Positions 47,751 through 57,597 of a stretch of DNA of 64,000 nt are shown piece after piece. Position 1 is the stretch's first letter. Every line of letters begins with the position of its first letter. This DNA is from Tsuneonella troitsensis. GTDB lineage: Bacteria; Pseudomonadota; Alphaproteobacteria; Sphingomonadales; Sphingomonadaceae. Where the stretch lies: contig NZ_LMAU01000003.1 of NCBI RefSeq assembly GCF_001441535.1, positions 62,001 to 126,000 of the forward strand. The letters are read 5' to 3'. The notes under the pieces were generated by a model. The model was not told the origin of the DNA, made no database searches, and saw only the letters and a program-made list of their open reading frames with translations. Position numbers and translations under genes: made by a program.

Positions 47751-50317
47751 CCCTTGCGCTCCTCCGTGGCCGGTTGCAGCCCGGCGAAAGGCACCTCTCG
47801 AAACGCCAAAAGCCGCAGCGCGTTGAAGACCACGATCAACGTCGAGCCCTCGTGGGCAATGACGGCAGGCCCGATCCCAAGCCCGAGTATCGTGGCAGGC
47901 AGCAACACTGCCACCACGCCCATGCTGACGAACACGTTCTGGCGGATGATCCGCCGCGTGCGCCGGCTGAGGTCGACGGCAAAGGGTAGTTTGGAGAGGT
48001 CGTCGGCCATCAGGGCGACATCGGCGGTTTCGAGCGCCACGTCGGACCCGGCCGCTCCCATCGCAATTCCGACCGTGGCCGTGGCAAGTGCGGGCGCATC
48101 GTTGACACCGTCACCGACCATCGCGACTTTGCCCTCCGCTGCGCGGAGCTTCTTGATCGCCTCGACCTTGTCTTCGGGCATAAGATCGCCCCAGGCGTCC
48201 TCGATGCCGACGCTCGCGGCGACGGCCTTGGCGACAGGTGTCGCGTCGCCCGACAGCATGATCATCCGCGTTATGCCGAGTTCGCGCAAGCGTGCGGTCG
48301 TTGCCGGAGCCGCCGACCGAGGAGTATCCATCAGCCCGATTACGCCAAGGTACCGCGCGCCCTGGCGAACGATCATGATGGTCCGCCCCTGGGAACGCAG
48401 TTCATCCGCCGAGGCCTTCACTGCATCGGAAAGCGGTTCGCCGCCCGCCTCGGCAAAGAGTTCGTCGCGTCCGATGTGAACGGTCTGGCCGTCGACGACG
48501 GCTTCGACACCGCGTCCCGTGATCGATTTAAGGTCGGTCGCCTTCGCGGCCGGGCCCTTGAGCCGCTCCGTCCCATCGCGGACGATCGCCGCGGCGAGCG
48601 GATGGTCGCTGAGCGCTTCCACCGCGACCGCCGTCTGCAACAATTCTTGCTCCGTTGCATCGGCCGCCGCAACGACATCCGTCACGCGCGGCCGCCCTTC
48701 GGTCAACGTTCCCGTCTTGTCGAAGGCAATAGCGCTCAGTGCGCCCAAGTTCTCGAGCGGCCCGCCGCCCTTCACGAGCACCCCGCCGCGCGCCGCCCGT
48801 GCCACGCCCGACAAGACCGCGCTCGGTGTTGCGATCGCGAGAGCACAGGGGCTGGCCGCGACCAGAACAGCCATCGCCCGATAGAAGCTGGCACTGAAGG
48901 GTTCGTCGATCACGACCCATGCAAACAGCAGCAGCACCACCAGTCCGAGAACGACCGGCACGAAGATGCGCTCGAACCGGTCGGTGAAGCGTTGAGTGGG
49001 AGACTTCTGCGTCTCCGCTTCGCTGACGAGCTTCACGACTTTGGCCAATGTCGTGTCAGAGGCGAGACGGGTGACCTGGATTGCCAGTGCGCCAGAGCCG
49101 TTGATCGTGCCCGCAAATATTCTGGACGTGGACGCGACGCTGTCCGCTGCGGCCGCAGCGGCCGCCGCGTCCTCTACCGGCTGCTTGTCGACCGGAACGC
49201 TTTCGCCAGTCACCGGCGCCTGGTTGACGCTGCTGGTGCCTTCGATCACGAACCCGTCAGCCGGCAAGCGCTCGTTGGGTTTGACGACGACGATGTCGCC
49301 GACGACCAGCGCCTCAACAGGCACTTCCTCGGTGGCGCTGCCGCGCCGCACGACCGCCGTCTGAGGCGCGAGCTCCGCCAGCGCTTCGATCGCCTTCTTG
49401 GCGCGCCCCATGGCATAATGCTCGAGCGCGTGGCCAAGGCTGAACAAAAACAGGAGCAAGGCCCCTTCGGCGAATTCCCCTAACAGGGCCGCGCCGGCGG
49501 CCGCGACGAGCATCAGCGTGTCGATCTCGAAGCGGCGCAATTTGAGAGAATCGATAGCTTCGCGGACAGTGAAGAACCCGCCGAAGAAGTAGGCGGCAAG
49601 GTAGAGCGCAGGGGAGACAACCTCCGGCGCGGCCTCGGCCCAGGACAGTGCAAATCCGATAGCTAGCGCGACGCCGGAGATGAGCGCAAAATACAATTCG
49701 GTGTTCGACCCAAATACGCCGCCGTGCGCGTGACCCCCGCCCTCGGTATGGTCATGGGAGTGATCGGCATCTTTAGCGTGGTCGTGCGCGTGCTTGCCGG
49801 CAGGAGTCGCAGTCGCGGTCGTAACCGGATCGGCAGAAGCGACCGAAGCCGATGTAGCGGGTTTACTAGAGCCTCGGCGACTTACGCCGAGCGAGGCAAG
49901 CGCCGACGTTATCTCTGCTTCGTCGACGAGGCTCCGGTCAAACTCCACCCTCAGAGCTCCGCTGCCCGTCGCATGGGCTTCGAACACGCCCTCGATACGG
50001 CACAGCGTTTCCCCCACGGTTCGCGCCCGCCGCTCCTGCTCGATCCCCTCGACCTGCCACACGATGTGCCCAAAGCGAGCGGTCAGCGCGGCCCCGGCCG
50101 CGCGCGCCGCCTTGCGTATCTGTGCCAGCCCGACCTTCTCCGGATCGTAATGAACACACAGCTTTGCCGGCTCGCTCTCTGCAGCGCCGACCACATGCGC
50201 TTCGCTAACGCCGTGGTGCTCCGTCAGCTCGTCAAGCAGCCTCGCGACACAGCGATCCGCTTCATCGGGAACTGTCGGGAGAAGGAGCGGAAGGTCGAGG
50301 CGTGTGCGTGTCGTCAC
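47747..50317 (-). CDS. P1B-type heavy-metal ATPase (Zn/Cd/Pb type)
   Basis: An 856-residue ATPase. Two N-terminal regions resemble metal-binding ferredoxin folds but have no CxxC (RCVARLLDELTEHHG; ERRARTVGETLCRIEG). A His/Asp linker follows at about residues 174-200 (HAHDHAKDADHSHDH). The core shows the membrane motif ASPCALAIATPSA (about 484), DKTGTLTEGRP (about 534) and GDGVNDAPALA. SPC is shared by several P1B groups; neighbours suggest Zn, Cd or Pb export. It starts 34 bp after czcA in the same operon. Confidence 0.88.
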   Translation of the reverse strand: MTTRTRLDLPLLLPTVPDEADRCVARLLDELTEHHGVSEAHVVGAAESEPAKLCVHYDPEKVGLAQIRKAARAAGAALTARFGHIVWQVEGIEQERRARTVGETLCRIEGVFEAHATGSGALRVEFDRSLVDEAEITSALASLGVSRRGSSKPATSASVASADPVTTATATPAGKHAHDHAKDADHSHDHTEGGGHAHGGVFGSNTELYFALISGVALAIGFALSWAEAAPEVVSPALYLAAYFFGGFFTVREAIDSLKLRRFEIDTLMLVAAAGAALLGEFAEGALLLFLFSLGHALEHYAMGRAKKAIEALAELAPQTAVVRRGSATEEVPVEALVVGDIVVVKPNERLPADGFVIEGTSSVNQAPVTGESVPVDKQPVEDAAAAAAAADSVASTSRIFAGTINGSGALAIQVTRLASDTTLAKVVKLVSEAETQKSPTQRFTDRFERIFVPVVLGLVVLLLFAWVVIDEPFSASFYRAMAVLVAASPCALAIATPSAVLSGVARAARGGVLVKGGGPLENLGALSAIAFDKTGTLTEGRPRVTDVVAAADATEQELLQTAVAVEALSDHPLAAAIVRDGTERLKGPAAKATDLKSITGRGVEAVVDGQTVHIGRDELFAEAGGEPLSDAVKASADELRSQGRTIMIVRQGARYLGVIGLMDTPRSAAPATTARLRELGITRMIMLSGDATPVAKAVAASVGIEDAWGDLMPEDKVEAIKKLRAAEGKVAMVGDGVNDAPALATATVGIAMGAAGSDVALETADVALMADDLSKLPFAVDLSRRTRRIIRQNVFVSMGVVAVLLPATILGLGIGPAVIAHEGSTLIVVFNALRLLAFREVPFAGLQPATEERKG

Positions 50318-50351
50318 AAAGTGTTCTCCTCGAAGACAGGTCTTGGACGGA

Positions 50352-53300
50352 TCATGCTGGCAGCGGTTCCGACCTAGGTATTCCGTCCTCGAAATCGCCC
50401 GGCTGATGGGGCTCCCCGCGCTTCCTCAGGATGAGATGGCTGATCGCGGGAAGGACGTAGAGGGTCATGATGGTGGCGACGATCAGGCCGCCGATGACCA
50501 CGATCGCGAGCGGCTTCTGGACCTCTGCCCCTCGCCCGGTGGCCAGCGCCATGGGCACGAAGCCTATCGCCGGCACGATGCCGGTCATCAGCACCGCGCG
50601 GACCCGCTCCAGAGTGCCTTCGACGATCGCTTCGTCCACCGGTCGTCCAGCATCGATCCGCTGACGGACGCTGGTCATCACCACGAGACCGTTGAGCACG
50701 GTCACCCCCGATAGCACGATGAAACCGACCGCCGCCGAGATCGAGAACGGCAAGCCCGCCAGCGCCAATCCAAACGCGCCACCGGCGAGCCCCAGCGGAA
50801 CTGCCGAATAGACGGCCAGCGAAGAGCGCAAATTGCGCACCGCCAGGAACAGGATGCCGAAGATCAGCAGGAATACCACTGGCACGATCAGGGTGATGCG
50901 CTGCGAGGCTGCCTGCAAATTCTCGAACTGCCCTCCCCAGGTGATGGTGACACCGGGTGGAAGCTTAACCTGCGCGACCCGCTCCTGCGCCTCCTCGACA
51001 TAGGAGCCGAGATCGCGGCCCCTCACATTGGACTGCACCACTACTCGGCGCTGTCCGTTCTCACGGCTGACCTGGTTCAGGCCTTCGGACGTTCGGAAGG
51101 CGACCAGCTCGCGCAGCGGGACGGACGTTCCGGCACCGGAAGCACCTTCGGGGAGCTGCACGGGAAGCGAGCCGACCACGTCGAGGTCGTCACGGTTGAG
51201 ATTGTCGAGCCGAACGATGATGTCGAAGCGGCGGTCACCCTCGAACACCAATCCGGCTTCGCGTCCGCCCAGGGCGGCCGCGACCGTGTCGGTCACGTCC
51301 TCCATGGCCAGGCCGTAGCGAGCGATCGCTTCGCGATCGAACTGCACCTCGAGCGTGGGAAAGCCCTCGGTCTGTTCGACCTTCAGATCCGCAGTTCCCT
51401 CGACACCGCTCATAGCGGCTGCGACTTCGCCCGCGACGCGATTGAGAACGTCCATGTCGTCGCCAAAGACCTTGACTGCGATGTCGCCGCGGACACCGGC
51501 GATTAGCTCGTTGAAGCGCAGCTCGATCGGTTGGCTTGTTTCATAGGCGTTACCGACGAGGCCCCCCAGCTTCTCGTCGATCCGGGCGAGAACGTCCTCG
51601 CGGCTATCGACCCCGTCCGGCCACTCGTCGCGCGGCTTCAGGATGATGAAGGCATCGGATGCGTTCTGCGGCATGGGATCGGAAGCGACTTCGGCCGTAC
51701 CGGTCTTCGAGTACACATAGGCGACCTCCGGGAGGCTGGACACCGCGCGCTCGACCGCCAGCTGCATCTTGGTCGACTGCTCGAGCGAGGTCGAAGGTAC
51801 CCGCAGCGACTGCATGGCAAGATCGCCCTCGTCGAGAGTGGGAATGAATTCGCGCCCCAGACTTGTGAAGACAAGAAAGGCTGCCGCCATGGTGGCCAAG
51901 CCGCCGCCAATCCACGGCCAAGGCCGCTGGACCACTCGGCGCAGCACGGGCTCGTACCGCTCCTTGTACCAGGCAACCGCCTTGACCTCTTTCTCCGCGA
52001 CCTTGCCGCGGATGAGGACGGCAACCATGGCGGGCACGAAGGTCAGCGACAGGAGGAAAGCACCCACCAGCGCCAGCATGACCGTGATCGCCATCGGCGA
52101 GAACGTCTTGCCCTCGACCCCGGTGAAGGTGAGCAGCGGCGCAAAGGTGAGCAGGATGATTGCCTGGCCGTAGATGGTGGGCCGGAGCATCTCCTTGGAG
52201 GCTTCGAACACTTCGTGAAGGCGCTCCGGCAGGCTCAGAAGCCGTCCCTCATGATGCTGGCGCTCCGCCAGCCTGCGCAGGCAATTCTCGATAATGATGA
52301 TCGATCCATCGACAATGAGGCCGAAATCGAGTGCGCCGAGGCTCATCAGATTTCCCGACACGCCGAAGCGGTTCATCCCGATGGCCATAAACAGGAAGGA
52401 AAGCGGGATCACGAGCGTTGCGATGATCGCCGCGCGGATATTGCCAAGCAGCCAGAACAGCACCGCTGCCACGAGCAGGGCCCCTTCGAGCAGGTTCTTC
52501 TCGACGGTTCCGATCGTGGCTTCGACCAAGGCGGCACGATCGTAGACCACGTTCACCGCGATGCCCGGAGGCATCGACTTCGCGACCTCCTCCAGCCGCT
52601 CGCGCACGTCTTCGGCAACGATGCGGCTGTTACCCCCCAGCAGCATCAGCGCGGTCCCCACAACCACTTCGCGCCCGTTCATGGAAGCCGAACCGGTCCT
52701 GAGATCGCCGCCGCTTTGCACGGTCGCAACGTCGCGGACGAGCACGGGCACCCCTCCACGGGTCCCTATGGCCGTCCGGCCGATCTCGTCTTCGGTGCGA
52801 ATGCGCGCATCCGCGCGCACCAGAAAGGCCTCGCCGGCGCGCTGCACGAAGTTGGCACCGATCGAGATGTTTCCGCGCTCGAGGGCCTCGGCGAGCTCGG
52901 TAAAAGAGACGCCGTAAGCCGCCATGCGGCTTGGGTCAGGCTGAACCACCAGCTGTTTTTCGTAGCCGCCGATCGAATCGATTCCGGCAACTCCCTCGAC
53001 ACTGCGGAGCTGGGGGCGGACGACCCAATCCTGGATCGTCCTCAGATAGGCGGCCTTCTGCACATCGGTCGTCAGACGCTCGCCATCCGGGGTGAGGAAC
53101 GCGCCGTCGGGCTGAAAACCGGGTTGCCCGGCGATCATCCGCGATTCCTTCGACAACGGTCGCTTGTAATCGACCGTCCACATCAGGATTTCGCCGAGGC
53201 CAGTCGACAGCGGGCTCATCTGGGGCTCAACCGCTTCGGGAAGGCTCTCGCGTGCCTGGTTGAGGCGTTCGGCAACTTGCTGCCGCGCGAAGAAGATATC

Positions 53301-53603
53301 GACGCTGTCCTCGAAGATCACCGTGACCTGGCTGAAGCCATTGCGCGAGATCGAGCGCGTGCTTTCTAGGCCGGGAATCCCGGCCATCGCCGTCTCAACC
53401 GGAAACGTGACCAGCCGCTCCATGTCGAGTGGACCCAAGGCCGGCGCCTGGGTGTTGATCTGCACCTGCTTGTTGGTGATGTCCGGCACTGCGTCGATCG
53501 GCAGGCGGAATAGCTGGTAGGCGCCATACGCCGCAACGAGCAGGGTAAGGGCGATGACCACCCAGCGAAATCGGACCGAAGCGTCGAGGAGACGATCTAA
53601 CAT
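50352..53603 (-). CDS. czcA: CzcA-type RND heavy-metal efflux pump
   Basis: A 1083-residue inner-membrane pump with the RND architecture of two repeats of six helices and large periplasmic loops. The fourth-helix motif is LDFGLIVDGSIIIIEN, which has the Asp-Asp-Glu pattern of divalent-cation (Zn/Co/Cd/Ni) HME-RND pumps and not the Cu/Ag CusA form. The N-terminus FRLPIDAVPDITNKQVQINT is typical. It works with the CzcB and CzcC proteins encoded upstream, 91 bp away. Confidence 0.93.
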   Translation of the reverse strand: MLDRLLDASVRFRWVVIALTLLVAAYGAYQLFRLPIDAVPDITNKQVQINTQAPALGPLDMERLVTFPVETAMAGIPGLESTRSISRNGFSQVTVIFEDSVDIFFARQQVAERLNQARESLPEAVEPQMSPLSTGLGEILMWTVDYKRPLSKESRMIAGQPGFQPDGAFLTPDGERLTTDVQKAAYLRTIQDWVVRPQLRSVEGVAGIDSIGGYEKQLVVQPDPSRMAAYGVSFTELAEALERGNISIGANFVQRAGEAFLVRADARIRTEDEIGRTAIGTRGGVPVLVRDVATVQSGGDLRTGSASMNGREVVVGTALMLLGGNSRIVAEDVRERLEEVAKSMPPGIAVNVVYDRAALVEATIGTVEKNLLEGALLVAAVLFWLLGNIRAAIIATLVIPLSFLFMAIGMNRFGVSGNLMSLGALDFGLIVDGSIIIIENCLRRLAERQHHEGRLLSLPERLHEVFEASKEMLRPTIYGQAIILLTFAPLLTFTGVEGKTFSPMAITVMLALVGAFLLSLTFVPAMVAVLIRGKVAEKEVKAVAWYKERYEPVLRRVVQRPWPWIGGGLATMAAAFLVFTSLGREFIPTLDEGDLAMQSLRVPSTSLEQSTKMQLAVERAVSSLPEVAYVYSKTGTAEVASDPMPQNASDAFIILKPRDEWPDGVDSREDVLARIDEKLGGLVGNAYETSQPIELRFNELIAGVRGDIAVKVFGDDMDVLNRVAGEVAAAMSGVEGTADLKVEQTEGFPTLEVQFDREAIARYGLAMEDVTDTVAAALGGREAGLVFEGDRRFDIIVRLDNLNRDDLDVVGSLPVQLPEGASGAGTSVPLRELVAFRTSEGLNQVSRENGQRRVVVQSNVRGRDLGSYVEEAQERVAQVKLPPGVTITWGGQFENLQAASQRITLIVPVVFLLIFGILFLAVRNLRSSLAVYSAVPLGLAGGAFGLALAGLPFSISAAVGFIVLSGVTVLNGLVVMTSVRQRIDAGRPVDEAIVEGTLERVRAVLMTGIVPAIGFVPMALATGRGAEVQKPLAIVVIGGLIVATIMTLYVLPAISHLILRKRGEPHQPGDFEDGIPRSEPLPA

Positions 53604-53694
53604 AAATACGTTCCTGGGAGGCGTAAGCGGTCGGCAATGCCGAGATCAGCATCGCGGGCGCGGCCGAAGCCTCGAAAATGGGGAGGTGCCTGTA

Positions 53695-54897
53695 TCAATG
53701 CTCGGCTTCGCTGGCGCCAAGCTGCGACTTGAGAACGAATGCGCCTTCAGTGGCGATCACGGCGCCCGGCTTGATGCCTCCGAGAATCTCGATGCGGCCA
53801 CCGCTGCGTTGGCCCGCAGTCACGGGGGTTGCCTGGAAGCCGCCGTTCACCTGAACGAACACGACATCGCGGCCTTCCACCGATTGGACGGCACCCTCCG
53901 GGATGACGATGCGATTTCCAGTCGCGCCACCACGCGGCGTGATCCGGACCCGAAATGCCTGGCCCTGGGTCAGCCCGGCAGGAATGCCCGATGGAGACAG
54001 CACCACGGTTGCGGCGCGGCTCTCGGTGTCGAGCGAGGGTGTGGTCGATCGGACCACCGCATCCAGGGTCGCCCCATCGCCCAGCTCGATCACGGCCCGA
54101 TCGCCTGGGCGGATGCGCTGAGCGTCTGACCACGGCACCGCCGCTTCGATCTGGACGCTGCGCGGGTTGGCGACCTCGAACAGCTCGGTCCCGGCCGATA
54201 CAAAGGCGCCAAGCTCCGCATCCATCTTGGTAATCCGGCCGCTGATCAGGCTGCGGACGGCAATGTGCCGTCCGTCTGAGGTCACCCCGGCCGCGGTCAC
54301 CCCCGCCTGGGTGCGGCGCAGCTCCGCCTGAGCCTGCGCAGCCTCGGCCTGGGCAGCCTCGAGATCCTGCCGAGCGGTGATCTTGGCATCGAACAGACGC
54401 CGCTCACGATTGAGCGCGGCGGCCGTCGCCTGCGCGCGGGCTGCGGCCGAAGCGCGCTCGGCCATGATCGCGGCCGCTTCGCGACTCTCGAGCAAGGCGA
54501 CGGTCTCACCGGCACCGACTCCATCGCCGAGGCGCTTGTAGATGCTCGTGATCGCACCGTCCGCCCGAGCGGTCAGGGACGAGCGACCGGTCGGGGGAGC
54601 GGTCGCGGTCGCCTGGGCAAGGATTTCGGATCCAAGCGAGCCCGCAGTAATACGCTCGGTCCGAATTCCGACCGCTTCCAGATTTGCAAGCGGCACGGCC
54701 ACAAACCCTTCGGGTCCGTGCTCCTCCTCGCCCTCTTCCTCGCCCGCCTCGGCTTTTTCGGCAGTCGCACCGGCTGCGGTCGGCTGGTCCGTAGCTCGGC
54801 CGATGAGTATGCCGCCAACGCCCGCCAACAGGGCGATGCCTCCGGCGATGGCGATGAGCTTTTTGCGATCATCAGTTGGATTGAGGTCCATGGTCAT
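53695..54897 (-). CDS. czcB: CzcB-type periplasmic adaptor
   Basis: A 400-residue membrane-fusion protein with an N-terminal helix (LIAIAGGIALLAGVGGILIG). An acidic Glu/His linker follows (EAGEEEGEEEHGPEG, about residues 50-64), then lipoyl halves flanking an Ala/Gln coiled coil (about 160-205), and a beta-barrel. It bridges CzcA and CzcC. The start may be the ATG at 54897 or 54891. It lies 4 bp after czcC. Confidence 0.9.
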   Translation of the reverse strand: MTMDLNPTDDRKKLIAIAGGIALLAGVGGILIGRATDQPTAAGATAEKAEAGEEEGEEEHGPEGFVAVPLANLEAVGIRTERITAGSLGSEILAQATATAPPTGRSSLTARADGAITSIYKRLGDGVGAGETVALLESREAAAIMAERASAAARAQATAAALNRERRLFDAKITARQDLEAAQAEAAQAQAELRRTQAGVTAAGVTSDGRHIAVRSLISGRITKMDAELGAFVSAGTELFEVANPRSVQIEAAVPWSDAQRIRPGDRAVIELGDGATLDAVVRSTTPSLDTESRAATVVLSPSGIPAGLTQGQAFRVRITPRGGATGNRIVIPEGAVQSVEGRDVVFVQVNGGFQATPVTAGQRSGGRIEILGGIKPGAVIATEGAFVLKSQLGASEAEH

Positions 54898-54901
54898 GTC
54901 C

Positions 54902-56329
54902 TTACTGCGCCGTCGCGCGCGCGAGTTCCGCGGTGGCTTCGGCCTGCGCCAGGCGAGCTTCGATCAGTTGGGTTTCGGCGCTTGTCAGCGCGGCCTGCGC
55001 ATCGAGCAGTTCGATAAGCTCGATCTTGCCAGCCTCGTACGATAGCTGCGCAAGCCGCAGTGCTTCACGTCCCTCGGGGATGGCTCCGCGTTCGAGCGCT
55101 TCGACACGGGCGTTGGCTGCGCTGAGATTGGCCGTCGCGTTGGCGATCCGGGTGCTGGCCCCAACACGCGCACTGGCCCGCTCAGCCTCCGCAGCGCGGA
55201 TTTCGGCTCGAGCTGCCTCGATATTCCCGCTGTTGCGGTCCCTGATCGGCAGCGGCATCGAAAACCCCGCGACGAGCGCCTGATCGCCAAGCTCCTGGAC
55301 ATGGCGGATGCCAAGCCCAACCGCGGGATCGAGCCGTCGCTCCGCAAGCTGTTGCTGGAGACTCGCCTCGGCCAGAGCGAGCTGGGCATTGGCGAGCCGT
55401 ACGTCCAAGGATTCGACCGGCAAGTTTGTGTTTGGGATCGGCTCGCCGAGGTCGCCCGCAATCGAACTGGGAGCCGTGTCTGCACCGAACAAAGCCGCAA
55501 GAGTGCGGCGTGACGCGGCTTCTTCGGCTTGCGCGCCGCGAAGCTCTGCCGCGGCCTGGCTGGCTGCGGCCTGCGCGCGCAGCGCACGCAGTGGCGGCTC
55601 CCGGCCAACTTCGACCAGAATGTTGGCGATCCGTGCGAGCTCGCGCGATCTCTCCTCGTTCTCCGCCGCGATACGCAGCCTGTCGCGCGCCGCGACCGCC
55701 GTGGCAAACTGTTGCCTCACCGATCGAGCCAGTTCCGCGCGCGTGATCAGCAAGCGCAGCTCGCTCACGGCAAGCTCGGCGCGTCCGACGGCCTGGCGCG
55801 CGGATCTCCGGCCTCCCAAGTCGAGCCGCTGATTGACGGCTACGGTCACCTCAGTGCTTTGCAGCCCGCCCAATTCTCCGGTGCCCAGAAAGTTCTCAAC
55901 CTCGACGCTGAGTTCGGGGTTGTCTCTGAAACCCGCCTGACGGAGCCTGCCCTGCGCCGCCGCGACGGATGCGCGCGCCGATGCGATTGCCGGCGACCGT
56001 GCCTCCGCCGCGCCCAGAGCCCCTTCGAGGGTAAGGTTATCAGGCAAGAGCTCGTCGCTCGGCACCAGCAGCGGCAGCAACGCATCGTCTCCGGTGCGAT
56101 CGATCGGCGCGGGTGGACCCATGATCGGCGAACCCACCTGGGGCGTTGCCGGCGAGCTTACCTGCGCTAGGGCCGCAGCGGGGCTGCACCCGAGAACGGC
56201 AGCCGCAAGGACATGCCGAGCATATTCGCTCGACTGACCGATCCCGCTCGATCGCGGGCCGGGAATCCGTCGCCAGAGGGCGCGGACTCGCAATTGGGAA
56301 AGCATTTTCGAGAGTTCCTCTGCTGACAC
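54902..56329 (-). CDS. czcC: CzcC-type outer-membrane channel
   Basis: A 475-residue TolC-like protein with an export segment (ARHVLAAAVLGCSPAAALAQ). Two outer-membrane-efflux repeats follow, rich in Ala/Arg/Glu helices (LTLEGALGAAEARSPAIASA; ERGAIPEGREALRLAQLSYE). The first 40 residues before the signal look untranslated or extended; ATG 56305 (MLSQLRVRALW) is an alternative start. It completes the CzcCBA complex. Confidence 0.88.
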   Translation of the reverse strand: MSAEELSKMLSQLRVRALWRRIPGPRSSGIGQSSEYARHVLAAAVLGCSPAAALAQVSSPATPQVGSPIMGPPAPIDRTGDDALLPLLVPSDELLPDNLTLEGALGAAEARSPAIASARASVAAAQGRLRQAGFRDNPELSVEVENFLGTGELGGLQSTEVTVAVNQRLDLGGRRSARQAVGRAELAVSELRLLITRAELARSVRQQFATAVAARDRLRIAAENEERSRELARIANILVEVGREPPLRALRAQAAASQAAAELRGAQAEEAASRRTLAALFGADTAPSSIAGDLGEPIPNTNLPVESLDVRLANAQLALAEASLQQQLAERRLDPAVGLGIRHVQELGDQALVAGFSMPLPIRDRNSGNIEAARAEIRAAEAERASARVGASTRIANATANLSAANARVEALERGAIPEGREALRLAQLSYEAGKIELIELLDAQAALTSAETQLIEARLAQAEATAELARATAQ

Positions 56330-56362
56330 AAAACACGCGCTGCGACTGCAGCACGGCTGGTG

Positions 56363-56710
56363 TCAGGCTCGAGGCGGCTCTTTGTCTGAGGTGATTTCAG
56401 CTGCGCTGAGCGCAACCATGGGCAGGGCAAAGTGCAGCGTGGTTGTCGCCAATTGCTCCGTCACGAAGACCACTCCGCGATCCAACGGCGAGACATTGTG
56501 ACAATGGCCATGCGCACACAGAACGTGCGGCTGCGCGTCGTCGCTCGACTTTTCAGGTGCTGGCGACGTGTCGATGGACTGGATCGTCTGCTCTATCGAG
56601 GTTCCCACATCGTCGCACGCAACCGCATCGGACGCGCCGCCGAAAACGACAGCGAACAACAGCAGCAGGGCCGCGAGTGTCCGGAAGGGCGAGGTTGAGC
56701 GAAGTGTCAT
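56363..56710 (-). CDS. Small periplasmic His/Cys protein heading the czc operon
   Basis: Start 56710 gives 115 residues with a signal peptide (TLAALLLLFAVVFGGASDAVA). A Cys/His cluster follows (HVLCAHGHCHN, about residues 66-76). Proteins of this kind sit at the front of czc operons (CzcI or small metal-sensing proteins) and are thought to sense or buffer metal. The longer frame to 57085 is rejected because it crosses the promoter region and the CBS gene. It is 33 bp upstream of czcC. Confidence 0.72.
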   Translation of the reverse strand: MTLRSTSPFRTLAALLLLFAVVFGGASDAVACDDVGTSIEQTIQSIDTSPAPEKSSDDAQPHVLCAHGHCHNVSPLDRGVVFVTEQLATTTLHFALPMVALSAAEITSDKEPPRA

Positions 56711-56905
56711 CGACCGCGCGCCAATGCCACGGCAATTGCAGCTAGACAACCTCAAGATATGCCGTCGTTCCGACGATGAGGTATGAACGGGGCGAAAGAA
56801 GCCCATGGGATCTCTCGCTGAAAGGAACGTCGGAGCCCCGCGCTGCGTTGGACGACTGAGCGCGCGATTGGCGCGCGGCCACTTCAAGAGCTTAGGAGAG
56901 ACGAT

Positions 56906-57325
56906 GTGGAAATTCGCGAACTGATGACGAAGGATCCGGCATGCTGCAGCCCGTCGGACAGTGTGAAGGAAGCCGCCTCGCTGATGGCAAGCAACGACTG
57001 CGGCCAAATTCCAGTGATCGACGCAGATGGTGGGTTGGTCGGCGTCATTACCGATCGCGACATCGCTTGCCGCTGCGTTGCCCAAGGCAAATCTGCCGAA
57101 ACGAAGGTGGAGGAGATCATGTCATCTTCTCCCGTCACCGTGACCATCGATGCGAGCGTTGCTGAGTGCTGCAAAAAGATGGAAGAGAACCAAGTCCGTC
57201 GTCTCCCCGTCGTCGATGACGCCGGTAAGTGCTGTGGGATCGTGTCCCAAGCTGATATTGCGCGCCATGCTAGTGAGCATGAGACTGGCGATCTAGTACG
57301 TGAGGTGTCGGAGCCGACGCGTTAG
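56906..57325 (+). CDS. CBS-domain protein
   Basis: A 139-residue protein from GTG 56906 (AGGAGAG upstream) with two CBS motifs in tandem: MTKDPACCSPSDSVKEAASL then IPVIDADGGLVGVITDRDI, and MSSSPVTVTIDASVAECC then LPVVDDAGKCCGIVS. Such stand-alone pairs bind adenine nucleotides and modulate partners. It contains seven cysteines, several as CC pairs, which is many for this family and could reflect metal or redox sensing. Divergent from the czc operon. Confidence 0.87.
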   Translation: MEIRELMTKDPACCSPSDSVKEAASLMASNDCGQIPVIDADGGLVGVITDRDIACRCVAQGKSAETKVEEIMSSSPVTVTIDASVAECCKKMEENQVRRLPVVDDAGKCCGIVSQADIARHASEHETGDLVREVSEPTR

Positions 57326-57597
57326 GCTTCAGCTCATCGTCCCTTTTCCCATCAGTCGCTCATGGACACGGGCGGCCAGTGCGTAATGCGGTGCAAAGCG
57401 GGGGTACCCCGAATCTAGCGGCGACAGCGACCGGCAGATGAACGGCCAATAATCTTCAGGCCTATCCAGCGCGAGGCTGCTAGTTCGGGTGCAGGCTTGT
57501 TGCAGCCAGATTCTGATCGAACACGCGGGTGAAAAATTCGCCGAACAGTCTGGTCTTGGCCACGCAAGGTTGTGCTGAGCGCGAAGATTGCTGCATC

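Noticed and set aside
51531-53369. 612-codon plus-strand ORF opposite czcA
   Set aside because: It is fully antisense to a clear RND pump gene, is rich in His/Arg/Asp without domain features, and arises from high-GC codon bias.
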